47,298 nucleotides of DNA from JAJDIA01 sp031555145 (GTDB lineage Bacteria > Bacteroidota > Bacteroidia > Bacteroidales > Tannerellaceae): positions 1-47,298 of the forward strand of contig JAVBUR010000031.1 in assembly GCA_031555145.1 (NCBI GenBank). The letters run 5' to 3'. The position numbers and the translations under genes were made by a program. This document shows, piece by piece, positions 22,979 to 30,953 of the stretch. The stretch's first letter is position 1. Each line of letters opens with the position of its first letter. The notes beneath the pieces were generated by a model. It did no database searches. It was given only the letters and a program-made list of their open reading frames with translations, and was not told where the DNA came from.

Positions 22979-23953
22979 ATGGAAAGACAGGTAAAAAAAA
23001 TACAGGCAATCATCAATCCTATCTCCGGGGTAGGCTCCAAACGAAAAATCCCCAAGTTGATAGAAGAAATGTGTGACAAAGAAGGGAATTCACTGGATAT
23101 TACCTTTACCGAATATGCCGGCCATGCTTCCGAACTTACCCGTAAAGCCATTGACGAGGGTGCCAATGTGATCCTTGCCGTGGGGGGGGATGGTACCGTG
23201 AATGAGATTGCCCGAGCCATGTTACACGCTGATGCTGTATTGGGAATCATACCTAAGGGCTCCGGCAATGGCTTGGCTCGTGAACTGCATATCCCAATGG
23301 ATGTGAAAGGCGCCCTGGAAGTCATCCGTAAAGGAAACATTACAACTGTTGACAGTTGTACGGCCAACGACCGCATCTTCTTTTGCACCTGTGGTGTAGG
23401 ATTCGACGCTGCTGTCAGTCAGAAGTTTGCCAATGAAAAACACCGCGGCTCTCTCACCTATATAAAGAATACGGTAGAAGAATACCTTAGTTACAAGCCT
23501 GAGCCCTATGAGTTACTGGTAGATGATGACCAGACCATCAAGGAAAAAGCGTTTCTCGTAGCCTGCGCTAATGCATCTCAATATGGAAACAACGCTTTTA
23601 TTGCTCCCCACGCCAATATTGAAGACGGCAAGATGGATATCACTATCCTGGCGCCCTTTACACCACTTGATATCGCTCCGCTGGCTATTCAGCTATTTAC
23701 CAAACAGATCGACCGGAACAGTAAGATACGGACGATGAAAGCCCGCGAGGTTACCATTATCCGTCAGAAACCCGGTGTGATGCACCTTGATGGCGAACCG
23801 GTCATGGTCGATAGCCATATTCGCATCCGGGTACAGCCTCATTCGTTGAAAGTCTTCACCTCCGATCAGGTGTCTTTTACTGAAGAAGTCTATAATTTCT
23901 TCGGCCAGGTTACCCGTTTCTTTGATAAAGGGCTTCCTTACATATTCAGATAA
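22979..23953 (+). CDS. Diacylglycerol/sphingoid-kinase-family lipid kinase
   Basis: A 324-residue cytoplasmic or membrane-surface kinase of the DAGK catalytic family. Visible: the N-terminal INPISGVGS (12-20), the nucleotide loop GGDGTVNEIA at about 69-78, PKGSGNGLARELH soon after, and HLDGEP near the C-terminus. Family members phosphorylate diacylglycerol, sphingosine or ceramide. Its head-to-head position with serine palmitoyltransferase makes a sphingoid base or ceramide substrate attractive, but the sequence does not decide this. Its 3' end overlaps the convergent trmN6 gene by 16 bp. Confidence 0.88.
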   Translation: MERQVKKIQAIINPISGVGSKRKIPKLIEEMCDKEGNSLDITFTEYAGHASELTRKAIDEGANVILAVGGDGTVNEIARAMLHADAVLGIIPKGSGNGLARELHIPMDVKGALEVIRKGNITTVDSCTANDRIFFCTCGVGFDAAVSQKFANEKHRGSLTYIKNTVEEYLSYKPEPYELLVDDDQTIKEKAFLVACANASQYGNNAFIAPHANIEDGKMDITILAPFTPLDIAPLAIQLFTKQIDRNSKIRTMKAREVTIIRQKPGVMHLDGEPVMVDSHIRIRVQPHSLKVFTSDQVSFTEEVYNFFGQVTRFFDKGLPYIFR

Positions 23954-24651
23954 AAGTCCTGTGTTAACCGGATATACTCCGGCGTATAGCTGTGCCGGGT
24001 CAGTTCAATGGTCAGGTTCTCCGGCTGGAAATCCCGTTGAGGCGTGAGGGCTATCTCTACCAGCATACGTTTAGGGGAGGTTCCCGGCAAAGGGGTTACG
24101 TTGATCTGCCTGGCAAGGTAAAGGCCGTTGGTGGCGGTCAATTGTTTTAGTCGTTCTTCCTGGTCGGAAGGCAGGATGAGACATAGCCGTCCCTCGGGTG
24201 TCAATAGTTGGCGGCTTCCGTTGATCAGGTCTTCAAGTAACAGGGAATCGGTATGTCGTGCCATACTTCTCTCCGCATTCGGCGACTTTAATGAGTGGTG
24301 AAAGTATGGGGGATTGGAGATAATCCGGTCATACAGCTTGTTTGATGATTGGCAAAAGGCGTGAAACGGAATGCGTTGGATCCGGATTCTTCCGGCAAAA
24401 GGAGAGGCATCGCAATTCATTTCGGCTTGCCGGCTGGCATTTTCGTCAATGTCAATACCATCTATCAATGCTTCTGATCGTTGTGCTACCATCAGGGCAA
24501 TTAGTCCTGTTCCTGTCCCAACATCCAGTATATGCCTGACGCCCTCGACGGAAGCCCAGGCTCCCAGCAATACCCCGTCTGTGCCCACTTTCATTGCGCA
24601 TTTGTCTTGTTCGACCGTGAATTGTTTAAACCTGAAATACGAATTTGCCAT
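23938..24651 (-). CDS. trmN6: tRNA1(Val) A37 N6-methyltransferase TrmN6-like
   Basis: A 237-residue SAM-dependent methyltransferase. It has the SAM-binding LDVGTGTGLIALM (about 43-55) and the catalytic NPPY motif in ISNPPYFHHS typical of N6-adenine methylases, plus the family N-terminus FRFKQFTVEQDKCAMKVGTDG. E. coli YfiC/TrmN6 methylates A37 of tRNA-Val. The start at 24649-24651 (MANSYF) is chosen over an upstream reading because a -7 element lies at 24673-24680. It converges with the lipid kinase, overlapping by 16 bp. Confidence 0.9.
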   Translation of the reverse strand: MANSYFRFKQFTVEQDKCAMKVGTDGVLLGAWASVEGVRHILDVGTGTGLIALMVAQRSEALIDGIDIDENASRQAEMNCDASPFAGRIRIQRIPFHAFCQSSNKLYDRIISNPPYFHHSLKSPNAERSMARHTDSLLLEDLINGSRQLLTPEGRLCLILPSDQEERLKQLTATNGLYLARQINVTPLPGTSPKRMLVEIALTPQRDFQPENLTIELTRHSYTPEYIRLTQDFYLNM

Positions 24652-24672
24652 ATATATAAAGAATGCTGCTTG

Positions 24673-24680
24673 CAAAAGTA
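24673..24680 (-). promoter_or_regulatory. -7 element of trmN6
   Basis: TACTTTTG on the minus strand, 22 bp before the ATG; it excludes the start codon further upstream. Confidence 0.55.
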
Positions 24681-24701
24681 GATTGTTTTATCGGAAAAAC
24701 G

Positions 24702-24709
24702 TACCTTTG
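24702..24709 (+). promoter_or_regulatory. -7 element of lon
   Basis: TACCTTTG matches TAnnTTTG, with a TTG at 24683-24685 as a possible -33 at slightly short spacing. It lies 39 bp before the lon ATG. Confidence 0.55.
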
Positions 24710-24747
24710 GCACGCTTATTGACGTTGTATGGTTATTAGTCGTGTTT

Positions 24748-27207
24748 ATGAAAGAAAAAAGGAAGAAGAATTATTTGCCCATTCTCAGTGATTTGGATGA
24801 AAGTATAGGGATTATGATGCCTATACTGACGGAGTGTGATGTTGACGAAGACTTTACCGATGGTATCGAAAAGGTCGGAGATGTCGTGCCTGTCCTTCCT
24901 CTTCGCAATATGGTGTTGTTCCCCGGCGTGGCCATGCCCGTTATTATTGGGCGTGTCAAATCCATGCGCCTTGTCAAGGAAGCCGTCCAGAAGAAAAAGA
25001 TGATCGGGGTGGTCTGTCAGAAAGAGATCGATACGGAAGAACCCGGCCTGGAGGATTTATACACCACCGGTGTGATTGCCGATATCGTGCGTGTACTGGA
25101 ACTTCCCGACGGCAATACTACTGTGATCCTGCAAGGAAAGAAACGTTTTATGCTGGACGAACTGGTGGAGACCGAACCTTTCCTGAAAGGGCGTATCACC
25201 CAGTTGGATGACGCCATGCCTCCGAAGACCGACCGCGAGTTTGAAGCGCTTGTCTCCACCATCAAAGACCTGACGCTGAAGATGCTCTCGTCGCTTACTG
25301 ATCCGCCACGCGACCTGATCTATTCGCTCAAGAATAATAAGAATGTTCTCTATATGACCAACTTCTCCAGCAGCAACATCCCCAATACCGCTGCCGAGAA
25401 GCAACAACTGTTGATGATCGGCGATCTTAAAGAACGCGCCTACCGCCTCCTGTTCATCCTCAACCGCGAATACCAGTTGATCGAGATGAAGGCTGCCATC
25501 CAAATGAAGACCCAGGAGGATATCAACAAGCAACAAAAAGAATACTTCCTGCAACAGCAGATCAAAACGATCCAGGAAGAGCTGGGAGGTAATATGAACG
25601 ACCTCGAAATCAAAGAACTTCGCAAGAAAGCTGCGAAGAAGAAATGGTCGAAGGCCGTTGCCGAAACGTTCCAAAAGGAGTTGAATAAGCTTGAGCGTTT
25701 GCATCCGCAGTCACCCGACTACTCCATCCAGATGCAGTATGTGCAGATGATTGCCAATCTGCCCTGGAACGAATACAGCAAAGACAATTTCAATCTCAAG
25801 CATGCCCAAAAGGTACTCGATCGCGACCACTACGGACTCGAAAAGGTCAAGGAACGCATCATCGAACACCTCGCCGTATTGAAACTGAAAGGTGATATGA
25901 AGTCGCCCATTATCTGTCTCTACGGCCCTCCGGGGGTAGGGAAAACTTCGTTGGGTAAATCCGTGGCCGAAGCGTTGAACCGGAAGTATGTCCGTATCGC
26001 CCTGGGTGGTTTACATGATGAGGCTGAAGTACGCGGCCATCGCCGTACGTATATCGGCGCTATGTCGGGCCGTATCATCCAGAGTGTTCAAAAGGCCGGC
26101 ACCTCCAATCCTGTGTTTATTCTGGATGAGATCGACAAGGTATCCAGCGATTTCAAAGGTGATCCCGCTGCGGCATTGCTCGAAGTTCTCGACCCCGAAC
26201 AAAATTCCGCTTTCCACGACAATTATCTCGATATTGACTACGATCTGAGTAAGGTCATGTTTATAGCTACAGCCAACAGCCTGAACACCATCTCCCAGCC
26301 CTTGCTCGACCGTATGGAACTGATCGAAGTGAGCGGATATATTATGGAAGAGAAGGTCGAAATAGCCAACCGGCACCTCCTCCCGAAGCAACTGGAGAAC
26401 CATGGTATTGCCAAGGGAAGCATCAAGTTCCCGAAGAAGACGCTCCAAACGATCGTCGAATCGTATACCCGGGAAAGCGGCGTGCGCGAATTGGATAAAA
26501 AGATCGCCAAGATCATGCGTAAAGTAGCCCGTAAGATCGCTTCCGACGAGCCTATTCCCGCGCAGGTTAAGCCCGAAGATATCTACGGATATCTGGGTGC
26601 CGTTGAATATTCCCGCGACAAATATCAGGGCAACGACTACGCCGGTGTGGTTACAGGGCTGGCCTGGACAGCTGTTGGAGGCGAAATCCTCTTCGTCGAG
26701 TCAAGCATCAGTAAGGGAAAAGGCCTGAAGTTGACATTGACAGGAAACTTGGGCGACGTAATGAAAGAGTCTGCCATGTTGGCACTCGAATACATCCATG
26801 CTCATGCCTCCTATTTCGATATTCCCGAAGAAATGTTTGAGAACTGGAACGTACACGTCCATGTGCCCGAAGGCGCCATCCCCAAAGACGGACCCAGTGC
26901 CGGTGTGACGATGGTCACCTCTCTGGTTTCCGCCCTCACCCAACGGAAGGTAAAGAAAGGCATCGCCATGACTGGCGAGATGACGCTTCGCGGCAAAGTA
27001 CTGCCTGTCGGGGGTATCAAGGAAAAGATCCTGGCAGCCAAACGTGCCGGTATCCACGAACTTATCCTCTGTAGAGAAAACAAGAAAGATGTAGACGAAA
27101 TTAACGGCGGCTACCTCGACGGCCTGACCTTCCATTACGTCGATGATATCCGTCAGGTTATCGATCTCGCATTACTGAAGGCGAAAGTGGCGAATTCCCT
27201 GTTCTAA
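24748..27207 (+). CDS. lon: ATP-dependent protease Lon
   Basis: An 819-residue AAA+ protease that degrades misfolded and regulatory proteins in the cytoplasm. The N-terminal substrate domain starts at about residue 45 (VVPVLPLRNMVLFPG). Walker A is GPPGVGKTS near 393, Walker B is VFILDEIDK, and the C-terminal protease domain has the Ser-Lys dyad S717 (GPSAG) and K760 (GGIKEK). Length is normal for Bacteroidetes Lon. The ATG at 24748 is used; a GTG two codons upstream is the alternative. Only 2 bp separate its stop from the convergent AraC fragment, and no terminator follows directly. Confidence 0.97.
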   Translation: MKEKRKKNYLPILSDLDESIGIMMPILTECDVDEDFTDGIEKVGDVVPVLPLRNMVLFPGVAMPVIIGRVKSMRLVKEAVQKKKMIGVVCQKEIDTEEPGLEDLYTTGVIADIVRVLELPDGNTTVILQGKKRFMLDELVETEPFLKGRITQLDDAMPPKTDREFEALVSTIKDLTLKMLSSLTDPPRDLIYSLKNNKNVLYMTNFSSSNIPNTAAEKQQLLMIGDLKERAYRLLFILNREYQLIEMKAAIQMKTQEDINKQQKEYFLQQQIKTIQEELGGNMNDLEIKELRKKAAKKKWSKAVAETFQKELNKLERLHPQSPDYSIQMQYVQMIANLPWNEYSKDNFNLKHAQKVLDRDHYGLEKVKERIIEHLAVLKLKGDMKSPIICLYGPPGVGKTSLGKSVAEALNRKYVRIALGGLHDEAEVRGHRRTYIGAMSGRIIQSVQKAGTSNPVFILDEIDKVSSDFKGDPAAALLEVLDPEQNSAFHDNYLDIDYDLSKVMFIATANSLNTISQPLLDRMELIEVSGYIMEEKVEIANRHLLPKQLENHGIAKGSIKFPKKTLQTIVESYTRESGVRELDKKIAKIMRKVARKIASDEPIPAQVKPEDIYGYLGAVEYSRDKYQGNDYAGVVTGLAWTAVGGEILFVESSISKGKGLKLTLTGNLGDVMKESAMLALEYIHAHASYFDIPEEMFENWNVHVHVPEGAIPKDGPSAGVTMVTSLVSALTQRKVKKGIAMTGEMTLRGKVLPVGGIKEKILAAKRAGIHELILCRENKKDVDEINGGYLDGLTFHYVDDIRQVIDLALLKAKVANSLF

Positions 27208-27209
27208 TT

Positions 27210-27560
27210 TTACTTTGTTTTAGCCCTTTTTGTTTCTTCCTTGAACTGGGTAGGCGTCACTCTTTTCATTTGTTTGAAGGATGTGTTGAAGTAGCGTGGG
27301 TAAGCAAAACCTACTTCATAGGATGTTTCATTGATTTTCAATCCGGTATGGGTGAGTAAATAGGCAGATCTTTCTATCCGTAGTCTGTTGATATAATCAT
27401 TCACGCCCAGTCCGGTCAGTAATTTTACTTTATTGTATAGCGAAGCTCTGCTCATAGCCATTTTGTCTGTCAGGAACTTGATGGATCTGTGTTGCTCCTT
27501 TTTGTGGTTATAGATATAGCCTATGCTTGCGGTTATAAGTATAAATAGAATGCTGGCCAT
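27210..27560 (-). CDS. TM segment joined to AraC-type HTH, probable HTCS regulator remnant
   Basis: A 116-residue protein. Residues 1-20 are one hydrophobic segment followed by a basic NHKKEQHR. It is joined directly to a full AraC-type domain (IKFLTDKMAMSRASLYNKV and ERSAYLLTHTGLKINETSYEVGF) ending in TPTQFKEE. This HTH sequence is typical of the C-terminus of hybrid two-component regulators in Bacteroidales, where the TM segment and HTH are separated by kinase and receiver domains. All of that is absent, and the frame is closed by a stop 12 codons upstream. It may be an in-frame deletion remnant, or a small membrane-tethered regulator that is still made. No -7 element is seen. Confidence 0.6.
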   Translation of the reverse strand: MASILFILITASIGYIYNHKKEQHRSIKFLTDKMAMSRASLYNKVKLLTGLGVNDYINRLRIERSAYLLTHTGLKINETSYEVGFAYPRYFNTSFKQMKRVTPTQFKEETKRAKTK

Positions 27561-27623
27561 ACTAATTGGAACAACACAATGAATGGAAATAAGCCTTCAG
27601 TCTGGTTTTTGGATAGGTGGGTG

Positions 27624-27680
27624 ACGGATGCGTGTGACATCCGTTTTCAGGGCAATTTGCTGTCACATCTGTCACACGCA
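27624..27680. repeat. Overlapping hairpins, possible lon terminator
   Basis: ACGGATG (27624-27630) pairs with CATCCGT (27638-27644), followed by TTTTC, a terminator-like hairpin on the plus strand. TGCGTGTGACA (27629-27639) is the exact reverse complement of TGTCACACGCA (27670-27680). The two stems share bases, so only one can form at a time. It could be the original terminator of lon, now separated from it by the AraC fragment, or part of a leader read leftward into that fragment. Confidence 0.5.
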
Positions 27681-27738
27681 GCAGTCGAGACAAAACCGGT
27701 ATGACCGGTCTCTGAAATCGAGGCTATGATGCACGAAG

Positions 27739-27802
27739 AGTTTCATCAGCATGGAACAAAAAGTTTATGTACATAAACAAAAAATTTCATGCTGATGAAA
27801 CT
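27739..27802. repeat. Nested palindromes with GTTTCAT/ATGAAAC ends
   Basis: A perfect 15-bp inverted repeat (AGTTTCATCAGCATG at 27739-27753, CATGCTGATGAAACT at 27788-27802) encloses a perfect 16-bp palindrome GTTTATGTACATAAAC (27763-27778). The outer arms share AGTTTCAT/ATGAAACT with the array at 22-128. The surrounding gene-free stretch (27561-27894) holds no convincing coding frame; it also has a GAGAC/GTCTC arm pair around two ACCGGT sites (27687-27712) and a 9-bp direct repeat GGTCTGCAT at 27810 and 27854. Confidence 0.85.
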
Positions 27803-27894
27803 TCCGCGAGGTCTGCATGTCAACCTGTTGGGACGTGCGCCTCACCAGGCTGGGGTCTGCATCTCACAGAGGGGAGATGTATAGGTAGGAAAAG

Positions 27895-27932
27895 AAAACG
27901 CCTCGTTAGTCAAGTGACTAACGAGGCGTTTT
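27895..27932. terminator. Perfect 18-bp hairpin terminator after tRNA-Asn
   Basis: AAAACGCCTCGTTAGTCA (27895-27912) and its exact reverse complement (27915-27932) are separated by 2 nt. The A and T ends make it work in either direction. It begins 4 bp beyond the 3' end of the tRNA. Confidence 0.9.
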
Positions 27933-27935
27933 GAG

Positions 27936-28009
27936 CTCTTCCTCTTGGACTTGAACCAAGGACCCTCTGATTAACAGTCAGATGCTCTAACCAACTGAGC
28001 TAAGGAAGA
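27936..28009 (-). tRNA. tRNA-Asn (GTT)
   Basis: A cloverleaf of 74 nt on the minus strand. The acceptor stem TCTTCCT (5') pairs fully with AGGAAGA (3'), discriminator G. D arm is GCTC...GAGC. The anticodon stem TCTGA/TCAGA encloses the loop CTGTTAA, giving anticodon GTT. T arm is CTTGG-TTCAAGT-CCAAG. The CCA end is not encoded. It is followed by a strong terminator and preceded by its own promoter at 28083-28113. Confidence 0.97.
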
Positions 28010-28082
28010 AAATAAATCATTTTCGGAGGGAATCTGCCGTTTTAATCAGCCTTTTGGATCATCCCTTTCTGAAAATGCACTG

Positions 28083-28113
28083 CAAAAGTACAAGCTATTT
28101 TCTAAATATGCAA
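28083..28113 (-). promoter_or_regulatory. Promoter of tRNA-Asn
   Basis: On the minus strand TTG (28113-28111) is followed after 20 bp by TACTTTTG (28090-28083), both Bacteroidetes consensus elements. The tRNA 5' end is about 70 bp downstream. Confidence 0.6.
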
Positions 28114-28121
28114 TATCTTTG
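28114..28121 (+). promoter_or_regulatory. -7 element of the PfkB kinase gene
   Basis: TATCTTTG matches TAnnTTTG, 17 bp before the ATG, so the leader would be only about 10 nt. It abuts the tRNA-Asn -33 on the other strand. Confidence 0.55.
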
Positions 28122-28137
28122 CAGAAAAAAATAACGA

Positions 28138-29115
28138 ATGAAAACGATCGGATTAGGTAACGCTTTGGTTGACGTGCTGTTACGACTTGAAAATGATGAT
28201 GTATTACCTCAGGTAGGTATCCAGAAAGGGGCTATGGACATGATAGGCGAGGCACAAATGAACGCTATTCGCAAAGCGCAGGAGCAACTGGAACGGACAC
28301 AAACCCCCGGTGGGGCGGCCTGTAACACCATGCGCGCGCTGTCGAACCTGGGTGCAGCAGCCGGTTTTATCGGCAAGATTGGTTCCGACGAAGTGGGACG
28401 CTACTATGAGCAAGCCGTGCATCAGGCCGGCGTGGCACCTTACTTTATACATACCGACGGAGTGTCGGGCAGTTGTACCGTCTTGATTTCACCCGACGGC
28501 GAGCGTTCGATGGGTACCTTCCTTGGACCTGCCGCTACTATTACGCCCGATGAAGTGACTGAAGAGATGCTCCGCCCATTCGACTGCATCTATATCGAAG
28601 GGTATCTGATCGTGAACGAGCCACTTATGCACAGCACAATGCGTAAAGCCAACGAACTGGGCCTCAAGGTTGCTCTCGACCTTTCCAATTATAATATAGT
28701 AAACGGTTTCAAACCCCTGTTGGAAGAGATTATTCCCCGGTGGGTCGATATCCTCTTTTCCAACGAGAGCGAAGCGTTGGCCTATACCGGCCTGCCTGCT
28801 CATGAAGCAGTGAAGGACTTGGCGAAGGTGGCGGAGGTGGCGATTGTGACGTTGGGACGGGAAGGTGCCCTGGTGTGCCGTGGAGGCGAGGTGTGGCAGG
28901 TGCCGGCCGAAGGCGGTAAGCCGCTCGATACGACCGGTGCAGGCGATCATTTTGCCGCCGGATTCCTCTATGGACAGTCTGTCGGTGCTACGCTGGAGCA
29001 GTCGGCACGCATTGGTTCGATGCTGGCCGGGTATGTGATCGACGTGATTGGACCGGAGATCCCCGCCTCGCAATGGGAACAAATAAAGTTAAAAGTAGAT
29101 CATATTTTAGGATAA
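28138..29115 (+). CDS. PfkB-family carbohydrate/nucleoside kinase
   Basis: A 325-residue ribokinase-fold kinase. The N-terminal GGAACNTMRALSNLG (about 59-73) is the first PfkB signature and DTTGAGDHFAAGF at 264-276 holds the anion hole and catalytic Asp. In the family this transfers phosphate from ATP to a sugar, nucleoside or similar alcohol. The GGAACNT pattern is more like adenosine-kinase or inosine-kinase relatives than fructokinases, but the substrate is not settled by sequence. It lies 49 bp before an S41 protease gene in the same direction. Confidence 0.9.
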   Translation: MKTIGLGNALVDVLLRLENDDVLPQVGIQKGAMDMIGEAQMNAIRKAQEQLERTQTPGGAACNTMRALSNLGAAAGFIGKIGSDEVGRYYEQAVHQAGVAPYFIHTDGVSGSCTVLISPDGERSMGTFLGPAATITPDEVTEEMLRPFDCIYIEGYLIVNEPLMHSTMRKANELGLKVALDLSNYNIVNGFKPLLEEIIPRWVDILFSNESEALAYTGLPAHEAVKDLAKVAEVAIVTLGREGALVCRGGEVWQVPAEGGKPLDTTGAGDHFAAGFLYGQSVGATLEQSARIGSMLAGYVIDVIGPEIPASQWEQIKLKVDHILG

Positions 29116-29164
29116 ACGGTTATATAATATATACTTTTACACTATCATTCATACAACCGAAAAG

Positions 29165-30943
29165 ATGTTTACAGTGATACGGAAGAAAACAATGACGGGG
29201 GCTATAGCCCTTTCCCTCCTTGCCGCTATGGCTTTTCCGGCGGCAGCCCAGAAAGACAATCGTTTTGAAGTAAGTAAGAATCTGGAAATATTCAATGCCC
29301 TGGTCAAAGAGGTGGAGATGTTCTACGTCGATACATTGGATGTGGATAAGATGGTACGTCGTGGAATCGACACCATGCTGTCCGGCCTCGATCCTTACAC
29401 CGAATATATACCGGAGCAGGAGATGGAAACCCTGCAAATGATGACTACCGGCGAGTATGGTGGTATCGGCTCTTATATCCGGCAGCGCGATAAAGATGGC
29501 GGCGTGGTTATTGCCGAACCCTTCGAAGGAATGCCGGCAGAGCTTGCCGGACTGAAGGCGGGCGACCGTATCCTGAAAGTGGATACGGCTGACGTCACCA
29601 AATCGACGAACGACGAGGTGAGCGCCCTGCTCAAAGGCGTTCCCAATACGAAATTGAAACTAACCATCCTCCGTCCGGGCGAAAAGAAGCAGCGCGAGTT
29701 CAACCTCGTACGTAAGCAGATCCTGGTGGACCAGGTGACCTGGTATGGCGTTAAGCAAGACAGTATCGGTTATATCTACCTCCGTGCTTTCACGGATAAG
29801 AGCGGACAGGAAGTGAAAGCGGCTTTTGAAGACCTGAAGAAGAATAAACAGATCAAGTCGCTCGTTCTCGACCTCCGAGGAAATGGGGGAGGTGTACTCG
29901 AAACAGCCGTTCAGATCGTAGGCTTCTTTGTGCCGAAAGGGCAGGAGGTACTGTCTACTAAAGGAAAGATATCCCAATGGGATCGTGTCTACCGTACACC
30001 GGTTGAACCGTTGGATACCGTGATGCCTATCGCCGTACTTATCAACGGAGGAACGGCTTCAGCGTCTGAGATTGTGTCGGGCGCCTTACAGGATTTCGAC
30101 CGTGCCGTACTCGTAGGACAGCGTTCCTATGGGAAAGGACTGGTACAGTCTTCCCGCGACCTTCCCTACGACGGTAAGCTCAAGGTGACGATGAGTAAAT
30201 ATTACATTCCCAGCGGACGATGCATCCAGCAGCTCGACTATACACACCGCAAAGCCGACGGCAGTGTGGGTGCGATACCTGACAGCCTCACGTCTGTGTT
30301 CTACACCGCCAAAGGCCGTCCGGTACGCGATGGAGGTGGCGTGCGTCCCGAATTTGAGGTGGAAGAGCCGAAGGTGCCTACTATGATGTACTACCTGGTG
30401 AGCGACTTTGTCCTCTTCGATTTTGTGACCGATTGGGTACAACAGCATAAAACCATCCCGCCGGTGGATGAGTTCCAAGTGTCGGATGCTGACTTCGAGG
30501 CCTTCAAAGCCTATGCGAAGGAAAAGAATTTCACCTACGATCGCCAGAGCGAAAAGGTATTGGGCAGCCTGAAAGAAATTGCGGCCTTTGAAGGATACCT
30601 CGATAGCGATACCGCCGTCTTTGCCGCCCTCGAAAAGCAGTTTACACCGGATATCGAACGCGACTTCGACCGCTTCAAAGACGATGTCAAGAAGGTGATG
30701 GCTACCGAGATCGTTAAGCGTTACTACTACCAGAAGGGTGAAATGCAGGAAAACCTCAAAGACGACAAGGTGCTTGACAAAGCGATGGAAGTACTTTCTA
30801 CCCCCTCTGTTTATAAGAAGGCATTGAGCGTTCCTGCTACGACTGAAAAGCCAGCCGTTTCCACCTTAAAGAAGCCGTCACGGGCGGGTGTACCCCTGGC
30901 GATCATCCGCGACGGCCGCGAACGCGACCAATTGTTCGTTTAA
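29165..30943 (+). CDS. S41-family C-terminal processing protease (CtpA-like)
   Basis: A 592-residue exported protease with an N-terminal signal (about 1-29, ending AAAQ). Order: an S41 N-terminal helical region (30-95), a PDZ domain (about 95-180, GIGSYI to the hydrophobic AGLKAGDRILKV), and the catalytic domain with Ser299 and Lys324 (TASASE and SYGKG), followed by a long C-terminal extension. Tail-specific proteases cleave envelope proteins at their C-termini; Bacteroidetes usually encode several. A near -7 element (TACTTTTA, 29132-29139) lies upstream. It converges with the GH5 gene, only 10 bp apart. Confidence 0.93.
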   Translation: MFTVIRKKTMTGAIALSLLAAMAFPAAAQKDNRFEVSKNLEIFNALVKEVEMFYVDTLDVDKMVRRGIDTMLSGLDPYTEYIPEQEMETLQMMTTGEYGGIGSYIRQRDKDGGVVIAEPFEGMPAELAGLKAGDRILKVDTADVTKSTNDEVSALLKGVPNTKLKLTILRPGEKKQREFNLVRKQILVDQVTWYGVKQDSIGYIYLRAFTDKSGQEVKAAFEDLKKNKQIKSLVLDLRGNGGGVLETAVQIVGFFVPKGQEVLSTKGKISQWDRVYRTPVEPLDTVMPIAVLINGGTASASEIVSGALQDFDRAVLVGQRSYGKGLVQSSRDLPYDGKLKVTMSKYYIPSGRCIQQLDYTHRKADGSVGAIPDSLTSVFYTAKGRPVRDGGGVRPEFEVEEPKVPTMMYYLVSDFVLFDFVTDWVQQHKTIPPVDEFQVSDADFEAFKAYAKEKNFTYDRQSEKVLGSLKEIAAFEGYLDSDTAVFAALEKQFTPDIERDFDRFKDDVKKVMATEIVKRYYYQKGEMQENLKDDKVLDKAMEVLSTPSVYKKALSVPATTEKPAVSTLKKPSRAGVPLAIIRDGRERDQLFV

Positions 30944-30953
30944 TTCTTTTCCG

